Source: Ophiothrix spiculata | Taxonomy: Eukaryota; Echinodermata; Ophiuroidea; Amphilepidida; Ophiotrichidae | Length of the DNA: 20,707 bases | NCBI GenBank assembly: GCA_000969725.1 | Contig: JXSR01S005646.1 | Strand: one strand, 5' to 3' | Part shown: positions 1-7,554 of the stretch, in pieces | How the letters are laid out: each line of letters begins with the position of its first letter | Numbering within the stretch: position 1 is the first letter of the stretch | Notes under the pieces: model-generated | Seen by the model: the letters and a program-made list of their open reading frames with translations, nothing else | The model's database searches: none | Told to the model about the DNA's origin: nothing | Position numbers and translations under genes: made by a program

Positions 1-92
1 CAAACTAAGCGATGAAAAGGTTAACAAATGCATTGATTACTTTAAATAAAATACACAAATAATTAAGAAATAAATTATAATGATAAAACACA

Positions 93-158
93 GAAAAAGC
101 TAAAAGCTTCCGACTTAAACAAGTTGTATGAAGCGATTATAAACCATGAGGCTAGAAG
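93..158 (+). pseudogene. Exon fragment inserted between 14-bp direct repeats
   Basis: These 66 bases match the second half of the exon-like segment at 500-613, from ttaaaagcttccgac to gaggctagaag, with about six substitutions. They are flanked on both sides by an identical 14-base repeat, aatgataaaacaca, at 79-92 and 159-172. The corresponding places in the other two copies (about 976 and 12430) have one such motif and no insert. This looks like a small insertion with a target-site duplication, or a templated duplication during repair. The frame stays open through the fragment (SDLNKLYEAI) but has no start or acceptor of its own. Confidence 0.55.
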
Positions 159-443
159 AATGATAAAACACATAATGAATTGAGAGCTTCAATTATGGGA
201 ATCATTTTGCAAATTTAAGCGTTCAATTTGTCAAAACAAATGAAAATCAAATTGAATGTTGAACGCATGATATCATGACTGCAGGTGACTGATAGCAGTA
301 AAGATACTCGTCATAATTACACCATTTATCAAGACTCGACACTTAATCATTGCTATAATTTTCCGTAATTTTCATCAATACTTTCCACTTTAATAGATAA
401 GCAATGCGTGTTCTTCTTCATAAATATGTGTCATTAAGAATGC

Positions 444-477
444 TATATAAGTGAGATGATATGCCGGCAATCACTCA
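444..477 (+). promoter_or_regulatory. TATA-like box and initiator-like site, copy 1
   Basis: TATATAAG sits at 444-451, and about 25 bases downstream is tcactca at 471-477, close to the animal initiator consensus. The matching place in the third copy reads TATAAAAG (12719-12726), also a good TATA box, while the second copy has a shortened TATAAG (1264-1269). If this is a core promoter, it would drive a transcript running into the exon-like ORF at 548-613. The adjacent splice-acceptor-like sequence supports a different reading, so the promoter call is weak. Confidence 0.25.
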
Positions 478-499
478 CAAAGTACTAAATTAGTTACAG

Positions 500-613
500 G
501 CATATCAAGAAATCGCACCAATTTTCTCCTGTGCTTTCCTGAACAAAATGTTAAAAGCTTCCGACTTAAACGAGTTTTATGAAGCGATTTTAAACCCTGA
601 GGCTAGAAGATAA
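500..613 (+). CDS. Candidate terminal coding exon, copy 1, family unknown
   Basis: An open frame of 37 codons runs from a splice-acceptor-like site (ttacag ending at 499) to TAA at 611-613. The product starts AYQEIAPIFSCAFLNK, continues with MLKASDLNEFYEAIL and ends NPEARR. An internal ATG lies at 548-550, so a short 21-codon ORF is an alternative. The segment repeats at 1325 and 12782 and is more conserved than its flanks: the first two copies differ by only two changes in about 110 bases, while the upstream 100 bases carry many more. The acceptor in copy 1 has lost seven pyrimidine-rich bases compared with the others. The reverse strand is not open. I do not recognise the protein. It could be the last exon of a duplicated gene whose other exons lie outside the window, or a conserved non-coding repeat with a chance frame. 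Confidence 0.4.
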   Translation, partial: AYQEIAPIFSCAFLNKMLKASDLNEFYEAILNPEARR

Positions 614-946
614 TTTATCTTGTCAGTGATTAATTGTTAGATATACGAGTGTCAATGGCCTTTAACATTTAATTTAAAAATAAAAAAACGCAACATCTGA
701 GTGGGTGTTTTAAATCAAAATTCCCATTCTGAAGTCAATGTTATTTTTAGCTTGTTTGGAAGCCCAAATGGCCAAAAAAAATGTGTTTTTTGTGATGTTC
801 TCAAAAATTTGTTTTTGGTCAAAAATCAATATCACCATCATGTTCCTTGAAAAAATTCCTTTCTTTAAATGTTTACTGTTATTAACTTTAAGATTTTAGT
901 TAAAAAGTTATTGTACAAAATAAACGTGCAAAAACGTAAAATTGAG
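614..946. other. Non-coding AT-rich stretch unique to the first repeat copy
   Basis: The first 40 bases match text at about 1919-1965. The rest, from about 660 to 946, has no counterpart elsewhere in the window. It is rich in A and T runs (for example ccaaaaaaaatgtg near 772). I see no coding frame, RNA gene or inverted termini. It may be an old insertion between the two tandem copies. Confidence 0.5.
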
Positions 947-1324
947 CAACGTGCTTTCCCCCTTAAGGAATAAATATTGATAAAAACATAGAATGAACTG
1001 AGAGCTTCAATTATGGGAATCATTTTGCAAATTTAAGCCTTCAATTTGTCAAAATAATTGAAAATGAAATTGAATGATGAACGCATGAAATCATGACTGA
1101 AGGTGACTAATAGCAGTAAAGACACTCGTCATTATTACGCCATTTATCTAGCTTCGACACTTAATCATTGCTATTATTTCCCGTAATTTTCATCATTACT
1201 TTCCACTTTAACAGATAAGCAATGCGTGTTCTTCTTCATAAATATATGTGTCATTAAGGATGCTATAAGTGAGATAATATGCCGGTATGCGCTCACAAAG
1301 TACTAAATTAGTTTTATCTTACAG

Positions 1325-1432
1325 GCATATCAAGAAATCGCACCAATTTTCTCCTGTGCTTTCCTGAACAAAATGTTAAAAGCTTCCGACTTAAACGAGT
1401 TTTATGAAGCGATTTTAAACCCGAGGCTATAA
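1325..1432 (+). pseudogene. Exon-like segment, copy 2, frameshifted near its end
   Basis: This is the second copy of the segment at 500-613. It follows a better splice acceptor, a pyrimidine-containing tract ttagttttatcttacag ending at 1324. It is identical to copy 1 except for one deleted T near 1421 and one G-to-T change near 1430. The deletion shifts the last codons so the frame ends NPRL at TAA 1430-1432 instead of NPEARR. The rest of the frame is intact, so a slightly shortened product is possible. Downstream sequence (ttcaaaataaggcagttcaaagcg) is shared with the third copy and could be 3' untranslated sequence. Confidence 0.4.
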
Positions 1433-2386
1433 GATGAGTTCAAAATAAGGCAGTTCAAAGCGTATGTGTAACACTAAATATTTCATAATAGTAAATGTCG
1501 TTAAGTTATTTCCAAAAAAGTCGATCTTAATGGAAAATGAAAAAAGGAAGTGTTTTCATCATATTTAATAATATTCGAAATCTGAGAAAGGACAAATTCA
1601 AATATATAATAAACTCAGTTTTTAATATCATAGTTTTAAATCAACATTGAATGCCTTGGTTTTCAACCGACGATTGAACTAACCTGTGACATAATGGAAA
1701 AGTGTAAATCGTGAAAATAAAACGGTAAAAGAAAGGCGTCATTAATGGGATGGGTAAAATTGTTAGGCTAATGGAAATCTGAGGAAATAGATTTTCTGTA
1801 ATGGATAAATACCATGATTTGATCACCAACAGTGTCGTTTTAATAGGTTAGTAGCTTAAATTCATTAAACATTCGATTTAGTTAATTATGTTGTGGGGAT
1901 ATCGGCAAATTACTTTGACAATTTATCTTGTCAGTGATTAATTGTTAGATATACGAGTGCCAATAACCTATAACACACTAAATTAATCAATTGATAATGA
2001 ATTGAACTAATTGCAATGATTGATGAAATGGTGAAAAGTACAACCATGGTACAACACTAATCATCACATCATCTTTCTTGTCCACACTGCACTAAGAAAT
2101 CATACACAGTAATAAGCAGGCCTGTTAATTAGTCTACTTCTCTGAACGTGACAAATTCACCACCCATTTCCAAATATGTATTGAGTATTGATAAATATGT
2201 TATATTAAGAGCACGCATCTAAAATTTATTTTGGCGACCTATTTTGATCTCATAATGCATGATTCATGAGTAAACACCTACTCCTTACAAATTAAGACAT
2301 TTTATACATTATGTTACTGATGTTTATATCTAATATAGCTGCATCCTATTTATTGCACAATAAAACCCTCGGATAACAAATCACAT
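1433..2386. other. Block A non-coding sequence
   Basis: This stretch is paralogous to about 12893-13802 at high identity. One run of about 100 bases around 1712-1812 (aaaataaaacggtaaaagaa to ttctgtaatggataaatacc) differs by only about two bases from 13170-13270, more conserved than its surroundings. No convincing coding frame is visible; the 62-codon minus-strand frame at 1641-1829 is not open in the paralogue and lacks any recognisable motif. No RNA gene is seen. Confidence 0.55.
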
Positions 2387-2502
2387 TTAAAAATCAAGAG
2401 CAGAAGCTACAACAACGTATACAGGACGATGTTAGGTGATGGACAGCGGATTTTCTATAAAGCGTTGAGTTGGGTTTGGCATTAGTCTCTTCAGACAACG
2501 CA
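2387..2502 (-). pseudogene. Minus-strand exon-like segment, copy 1, interrupted
   Basis: This matches the open segment at 13803-13937. Here one extra base (tctataaagc instead of tctctaagc, near 2455) shifts the frame, and the 628-bp element at 2503-3130 is inserted in the middle. The exon's 5' part resumes at 3131-3152, next to an acceptor-like tag on the minus strand. The copy is therefore doubly broken. It shows that the inverted-repeat element inserted after the large duplication. Confidence 0.5.
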
Positions 2503-2534
2503 CACTCTTATAAAGAAAGTATCAAATATGAGAC

Positions 2535-2560
2535 AAAAAGGATCAATTTTGATCCTTTTT
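2535..2560. repeat. Perfect 12-bp stem hairpin of the GATC motif
   Basis: aaaaaggatcaa at 2535-2546 is followed by two T bases and the exact reverse complement at 2549-2560. It is the cleanest of many facing ggatcaa/ttgatcc pairs in this element. Confidence 0.8.
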
Positions 2561-2686
2561 AGGTATCAAATATGAGCTTATCCTTTAAGGATCAAAATGA
2601 TCCCATAAAAAGGATCACAATTTTTGATCCGAAAAAAGGATCAAATATTTCTTATAAAAAGATCTGCATAAAAACATCACACTGAA

Positions 2687-2770
2687 GTGACCCTAGCAGG
2701 GTTTGAACCCACGCCACTTATACCTGCTGGTAATTACGAGACCAATGCTCTAACCACTCGACCACGGCAC
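2687..2770 (-). tRNA. tRNA-like sequence, probably pseudogene or SINE head
   Basis: Read on the minus strand, a perfect A box (TGGTCGAGTGG, 2754-2764) and B box (GGTTCAAACCC, 2699-2709) lie at tRNA spacing, with a T arm that pairs through two G-T wobbles. The length of about 84 and a long variable region suggest a class II (serine- or leucine-like) shape. The anticodon arm does not fold cleanly; a loop CTCGTAA would give anticodon CGT (threonine), so the identity is unclear. The acceptor stem pairs at only about four or five positions. It is better read as a decayed tRNA or tRNA-derived SINE head than a working gene. It lies inside the mobile element at 2503-3130. Confidence 0.5.
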
Positions 2771-2816
2771 TGTCTGATGAAATCAATGTATTTATTCATG
2801 TTACACCATACATTCC

Positions 2817-2830
2817 CCGCTATGTAGCGG
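2817..2830. repeat. Small hairpin in the GATC-rich element
   Basis: ccgcta and tagcgg form a 6-bp perfect stem around a two-base loop. It lies between the tRNA-like part and the right-hand GATC cluster. Function is unknown. Confidence 0.5.
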
Positions 2831-3152
2831 TTATGGGGTCACGGTACTCAAATATGAAACAAAACATGATGTTGCATCCAAACGCGGTATCAAAATGTGA
2901 GCTCATCCTCTCCGTATCAAAGTAATCCAGAAATACGGATCAAAACTTTGATATTGTAATCAAAAAGGATCAAAATAAAATGATCCTAAAAAAGGATCAA
3001 AAATGATCCTGGTGAATTTGATCCTTTTGTATATATTGATCCGTAAAAGGATCAAAAGTGATCCTTAAAGGATCAAAATAAAATGATCCCAAAAAAGGAT
3101 CAAAAATTTGATCCCGGCCTTCTAAGAGTGCAGTACGTTCTCGATTTACAGT

Positions 3153-4409
3153 CTAGATAAACACGTAATTGATTTGTGTATCACTTTTGATATAAAGCAA
3201 TTGTTTTATGATAAAAATTATTTGTTCGCTGAAGTTTATCGTTTGTTTCATTAAAATATGGCAAGAAAATAAACTGAATTGTCGTGTTTTTATAAATTTT
3301 AAAGACTATGGTACTTCATATATAAACTCGAAGATTTAAAGAGTAAATGATACATCTCACATGTGTAAACTAAAGAGCCACGAAGCTAGTAGCGATTTGC
3401 AATGAATTGAATCTTTGAATATACTAGCCGGGTAAAACGTTTTCAAAGAACGCGTATTTTTATAGTATAAAAGAGGAATACACCAAAAATGGATCCAGAC
3501 ACATATTTGATAAAATGTCAATAGACTTTTGGAGTTTCTGTTGTAAAACGAATTTCACTGAGATGTTTTTTTAAGTAACAACATTGAAATATAAAGTTGA
3601 TCTTTTTTGAACAAAAATGGTATAGTTATTTCCAAGCTTTAGCAAGTATAATCATGCAAACCTGGGTTAACAACATAAAAAAATCTTTTTACTATTATAG
3701 TTGATACTGTTTGTTGATAGAGTCAATAAAAGATGTCAAAATGGCTGCAAGCATAGTGAGTTTAGATATCCAGTGATTTCATCGAAAGACTTCGCTCGAC
3801 GTTTACCGATACGCAGCCTTTAGGTTTGAAAGTACACTACTAGTAGCGGGTGTAAATACTGCGCATCGGCAGACGTCAACCAATAAGAAGTTTACAGGTA
3901 AGTATGAATCGGAAATAATGTTCAGCTACATATCATCCTATATAGCATAGCGTACGCATAATCTACAAAACTTTCACATACTGAAAGTGTGCCAGACGGT
4001 CACCACTGTACGGATAACGGATTGAACACGCTTCTAACGAACATGTGACGAACAACAACAAAATAATATTGGGAATATGTACGTTATGCGTACATTTGGC
4101 TCTACACGACGATGTTGACTGAGCCTAAAGTCTTTGTGCTCCTTTCAATATGTTTGGAGCGAATTATCTTTAGTTTTTCGTTTCTAGTCTTTTAAAGATA
4201 AAGACAATGACAGACAAATAGATCAAATTAAAACGTCTTAGTTGCATTTAAAGGGCGTAAATGATGAACAAATTTAATAATTCTCCATCTCTATCTCGAG
4301 GTTGAAATCGCCCGGATTACGAACACCTCCTATTGCCATTTAGAACGGACAGAAAGGAATCATTCATTATTTACCTGAAGACGAAGTTACTTAAATAACA
4401 GCTCTGTAA
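3153..4409. other. Block A non-coding sequence, right part
   Basis: This is paralogous to 13938-14990 and 16440-16560. It has no reading frame of note. A segment of about 360 bases in the second copy (13938-14220) recurs at 16660-16945, so a local duplication preceded the large one. Two items are listed separately: a promoter- or first-exon-like patch at 3731-3903 and a minus-strand donor-like site at about 4371-4380. Confidence 0.5.
3731..3903 (+). promoter_or_regulatory. Possible promoter and first exon ending in a strong splice donor
   Basis: In order the patch has caaaatggctgc (3737-3748, resembling the YY1 motif that overlaps start codons in TATA-less animal promoters), tgcgcat (3860-3866, half of an NRF1 site), ccaat (3880-3884) and cag/gtaagt (3895-3903), an ideal 5' splice donor. 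An ORF of 11 codons starts at the ATG of 3741. In the second copy the YY1-like ATG and the tgcgcat remain, but a deletion of about 60 bases removes the ccaat and the donor, and the short ORF has changed three of its eleven residues. The motif cluster is suggestive only. Confidence 0.25.
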
Positions 4410-4496
4410 TTATATACGATTGTTTTTGATGGACAGCGGATTTTCTCTAAGCGTTGAGTTTGGTTTGGCATTAGTCTCTTCAGGCAACGCAGTAGA
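4410..4496 (-). pseudogene. Minus-strand exon-like segment, copy 2, upstream part lost
   Basis: The conserved frame reads STALPEETNAKPNS and ends SIKNNRI at TAA (4410-4412). Compared with 16565-16666, the acceptor and about 310 bases upstream on the minus strand are deleted here: text beyond 4496 joins directly to sequence found at about 16970. What remains is open but cannot be spliced in at its old acceptor. A donor-like cttcag/gtaaat lies downstream at 4371-4380 (minus strand). Confidence 0.4.
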
Positions 4497-4749
4497 TATG
4501 CTTTTAATAGTATGATTGTCCTATATATTTGAGAAAGTTTCCTTTTTTTTTGCCAATTAATTCTGAATGGCATGGTAAAGATTTCAATTAACAATTTAAA
4601 ATCGCAGCACTGGCTAAGCTTAACAAAAAGTTGAGCAACTTAAAGCATCATTGTCATTTTGTAATAATATAACTAAACCGGTATAATGAAAGTGACTTAA
4701 CACTTAAATGATACATGTAAGCCAAAAACATGATAAAACTGCACACCCT

Positions 4750-4858
4750 GGTCACATAAGCCGCAAGAAGCCGCAACGCCGGTATGACACCGGTGAATGA
4801 TTACATTGCCCGGTCGGACACCGGTGCACCGTTGTCCGACCGGACAACGCATGTGACC
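4750..4858. repeat. GC-rich nested inverted repeat
   Basis: An outer pair ggtcacat (4750-4757) and atgtgacc (4851-4858) encloses an inner perfect 11-bp pair, ccggtcggaca (4810-4820) and tgtccgaccgg (4833-4843). The inner loop itself holds the 10-bp palindrome cggtgcaccg. The block is strikingly GC-rich in AT-rich surroundings and has no counterpart in the second copy, where a different foldback element occupies the place. It may be a small foldback element or the remnant of one. The 63-codon minus-strand frame over it has no recognisable features. Confidence 0.6.
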
Positions 4859-5036
4859 ATAATTGAAGACATCGTATACAAACTGCAAGGTTTTAACTAG
4901 GAATTAAACTCTTGCGGCATGTTTCCGGCGTCTTTACAGCTCACGGACACCGTCCAGACAGCGGTCGAACCCTGGTGTTAGACGAGGGTTAAAGAGGGCA
5001 ATCTGATATTGAAATTTGCGGTGGTTGTCGATGCTC
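4859..5036. other. Unassigned sequence, locally GC-rich
   Basis: This stretch is specific to the first copy. It has GC-rich patches around 4917-4990 (for example tttccggcgtctttacagc). I see no open frame, inverted termini or RNA gene. It probably belongs to the insertion or replacement that removed the left arm of the foldback element here. Confidence 0.4.
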
Positions 5037-5236
5037 TTTATTTTATTTTATAATAATTATTATTATTTTTAGATTAATTTTTCAAGATTATTTTTATTTC
5101 ATAAATATGTAGACATCAATTTAATTTAAATTAAAAATTCCTTTGCAAACATTACGGCCATGCCGGGACTCGAACCCCCACCAATTTATTCTCTCGGATG
5201 ATATTACAACAACACAACCGATTGAGCCACTGAGGT
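5037..5236 (-). mobile_element. Possible tRNA-derived SINE
   Basis: Read on the minus strand, a tRNA-like head (5155-5236) with a perfect A box (TGGCTCAATCG, 5219-5229) and B box (GGTTCGAGTCC, 5166-5176) is followed by an unrelated AT-rich body and then an A-rich tail of aataataata and aaaataaaataaa type ending near 5037. That order, pol III head, body, A-rich tail, is the SINE layout. The acceptor stem does not pair, as expected of a SINE rather than a tRNA gene. I could not find a target-site duplication, and no second copy exists in the window, so the call is tentative. Confidence 0.4.
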
Positions 5237-5489
5237 ATACTTGATAATTACCTTTATACATACAAAATGCCGCGACAATCTTTGATCAACCTTAAAAGTT
5301 ATACATTTCGAAAATAAAAATGGGAAAGTTGTATGAAGGCAATCAATTGTTTTGGTGTTTTATACACAATTTCGTGAATTTACGTTTAGAAATAGGCCTA
5401 CCGCTATGTTTCCATTGGTTAAGAATTATTTTTGCACACCGTTAAATATTCGGTAATACTGCCATCACCAACATCTGGAACATTTTTAA
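5237..5489. other. Unassigned AT-rich sequence specific to the first copy
   Basis: There is no counterpart in the second copy, no open frame and no clear repeat. Homology with the second copy resumes at about 5495 with ttgacctt near 5499. Confidence 0.45.
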
Positions 5490-5494
5490 CGGTG

Positions 5495-5640
5495 GTGAAT
5501 TGACCTTGAACCAGGCGTTTTCAAATCAAATATGACCACTAAATCACGTTTTTAAGCCATTTGTGTTGTTGCCCCCTACCAGTACGTGAGGGGGTTGATC
5601 ACATTTGGAGCTCCATTTCACACTCAACTAGAGTACCTAA
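5495..5640. repeat. Solo right arm of the foldback element
   Basis: This matches 17880-18016, the right arm of the complete foldback element in the second copy, including ccagtacgtgag and ttgatcacatttggagc. The left arm and centre are absent here; the sequence to the left (about 4741-5490) is unrelated. Either the first copy lost the left part by deletion and later insertion, or recombination left a single arm. Confidence 0.7.
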
Positions 5641-6301
5641 ATTACATGTAACCAAAACCAACATAAGTTTCCAGATATTTTCCTTATAAATCGACCTTAC
5701 ATGAAAAAGTGGTAAAATATTTTATTCCAACTGTAATTATAAGCAATCGTATACTTTATAACTAATGATAAGAATATAGTGAACATCAGCATTCATAAGT
5801 TTTAAGAAAATTTTAGTATAATCTTGCAATAAGTTACAAACAAGATAAAATATGAAAGTTATATCTGTCATCAGAAACAATAACATTTATCGGGACTATT
5901 AAATTATTATAAAACTATATTGTGTTGGAGGCAAGATATCGTAATTTAGTTACAAAGGAACAAGAAAAACATTAATGAATCCAAATGTTATAAAACGGAA
6001 TCAAGTTTTGCTTCTCCTTTTTGTTGTTATAGATCGCAATTTCCCATTTAACGTTTTGCGTGTAATAAGATTTGACGATCTTTTTGTAATATTTAACAGA
6101 TTGATTTCGATTTAATGTCGCATATTCCGTTAAAGACATGAGTGCAGGTTTTCTTGCAATTGACGGTGTGTAAATGTTTTGTTAACCTGTCGTCTATTTG
6201 AGAACTTAATTTGTTTATTGATTCACTGCCGTGTAAAATGAAACGTTAAGTGATACAGTTAATTCACTAGCTTTCTGTAGGTAAGGCAATTTAAAGCTGC
6301 G

Positions 6302-7005
6302 TTGGTCATATTTTTCGAGGTCGGGCCCATTTGCGTTATAACTCACTCACTTCATCCATACCTAACTCCCTCCTGGTAATGGTTGATTAGAGATAATAAA
6401 CACCTTTATTTGGCTATTATTTTTAATTGATTTTATAGACTAATACATTATCTTCAAAATCATACCAAAATTATAAAATTTCATACAATTATTGAAAAGT
6501 TATGATAAGATTTGATGCACAATGTACATATTTCATCCACACCAACCGCATTTATGCCCGTTTTGATTTCTGGCTAAATTAGCTTATTGACTTTAACTTG
6601 TTATTAGCGTTAATGATCAACTTTATTCGGGTTAATTCCAACTTGATTTTGATAAACAATAACCAGCCTTTGAAATCAAATCAGATTTATGACACTTCAA
6701 TGGATTTTTAAGAAGATATGACACAAAAATTGATGCACAATTTTCATGATGCCTCATCCACACCCGCCTCATCCACACCCGCCTCCACCCTGGCTAATTA
6801 GCTTTAACAGGTTATTAAGCCTACTTAATCACTTTATTGGGGTTCTATTTTTAATTTCTTGAAAGTTAAATAAATTGTCTTTAAAATGATACCAAAATTA
6901 AAACATTTCATGGGATTGCTGAAAAGATATGACAACATTTATGCATAAATCATTTTCAATGTAACAAATCCACCTTTTATGGGTGCCCACATTAAAAAGA
7001 AAGAC
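6302..7005. mobile_element. Decayed insertion with weak inverted termini
   Basis: Both other B copies run directly from caatttaaa-type text to gatattaaccga, so about 700 bases are extra here. The left edge reads ggtcatatttttcgaggtcg followed by ggcccat; the reverse complement of the right edge reads ggtctttctttttaatgtgg followed by gcacccat. These align over about 30 bases with several mismatches, suggesting old terminal inverted repeats. Inside, sequence near 6448-6510 (taccaaaattataaaatttc) recurs in diverged form near 6877-6945, and cctcatccacacccg is tandemly doubled at 6752-6781. No transposase frame remains. Confidence 0.45.
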
Positions 7006-7554
7006 CTGTTATTAAACCGATAGAGTGGCTGCTTCGTCTGAGATTTACAAGAAGCTAAAAGGCTGCTACAGGTTTTAATAATGTTTGGCCAACAACTTAG
7101 ACAGAGCACTTAACGGAGCAATGACATACTTGGCAAATTATTGTTCACTTTTTCAATTCAAAAATGCTTTAAGCTGATTGAAGTTATAATTGAACCACAA
7201 GTTTGTCCATAGTCTTTTAAGCGTCGTGCTAAAATTAAAATTTAAATACGACGCCTTTGAAAGTAGCAAGTTAGTAAAAGATACTTGTAATCGTTCTTGA
7301 CAATTGACCTTCTTGTGATGCTATAAACAATAGATATTGAAAATAGAAAATTAGTAAAAGTAAAAATGATTAGACCAGAAAAAAAAAATCATGAAAAAGA
7401 ATAATGTTTTCAACAAAATGTATTGTATAGTCTATCTATAACTTGATGACTCTGTCAAGTTCGTTCATAAAAAAAAATAGTTATCTGATAATCGTTATCT
7501 ATTGAAATAATGAGGCCCTCAACTTGAGTTTTTTAACTTCTTGGTGATCTTTTT

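Larger units (their letters stand above)
1..655 (+). repeat. Shortened extra copy of the start of block A
   Basis: The text at about 174-611 repeats at about 990-1434 and again at about 12447-12894, including gagagcttcaattatgggaa and the exon-like segment. Just after the exon-like segment (at about 612) this copy jumps to text that in the next copy lies at about 1919 (atttatcttgtcagtgatta), so it is internally deleted by about 490 bases. A and A' are therefore an older or secondary tandem duplication nested in the larger one. Confidence 0.85.
2503..3130. mobile_element. GATC-rich element with CACTCTTA inverted termini
   Basis: The paralogous site at about 13913-13918 is empty, so the insert boundaries are clear. 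It starts cactcttataaag and ends cttctaagagtg, giving an 8-base perfect inverted terminus that extends imperfectly to about 13. The flanking ca is duplicated (2501-2502 and 3131-3132). CACT-type ends with a 2-3 bp target duplication recall the CACTA/Mirage/Chapaev group, but no transposase is present, so it would be non-autonomous and the assignment is tentative. Inside are 21 GATC motifs, mostly ggatcaaa or tttgatcc in facing pairs, many of which can form hairpins. The direct repeat gtatcaaatatgag occurs near 2519 and 2563 and, altered, near 2886. A tRNA-like sequence sits in the middle. Confidence 0.7.
1..7533 (+). repeat. First copy of large tandem segmental duplication
   Basis: This stretch is paralogous, in the same orientation, to about 12337-19206. 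Anchors that match closely include the opening text around gatgaaaaggttaacaaatg (about 10 versus 12350), the block around gccacgaagctagtagcga (3377 versus 14163), the block at 4290-4340 versus 16450-16500, and B-block text around ttgatcacatttggagc (5597 versus 17976). The offset drifts from about 11.4 to 12.4 kb because the copies differ by insertions and deletions. By eye identity is roughly 85-95 percent. The first copy holds its own insertions at 2503-3130 and about 6302-7005, and it lacks the LINE of the second copy. The duplication may continue beyond the left edge. Confidence 0.9.
5490..7533 (+). repeat. Block B, first copy
   Basis: This matches 17865-19206 along its length (for example gcttctcctttttgttgtta near 6010 versus 18385, and agagtggctgcttcgtctga near 7021 versus 18695), apart from an extra stretch of about 700 bases at 6302-7005. 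A third partial copy lies at 9780-10435. No coding frame is conserved between copies and I assign no function. Confidence 0.85.

Noticed and set aside
2687..2770. A functional tRNA gene
   Set aside because: The acceptor and anticodon stems are poorly paired and it lies inside a mobile insert, so I kept it only as tRNA-like.
3741..3776. Conserved 11-codon upstream ORF
   Set aside because: Between the two copies it has one silent and three residue-changing differences, so there is no sign of protein constraint.
4697..4888. Minus-strand 63-codon ORF rich in Cys and Gly
   Set aside because: It is explained by the GC-rich palindrome. There is no paralogue, signal peptide or regular cysteine pattern.
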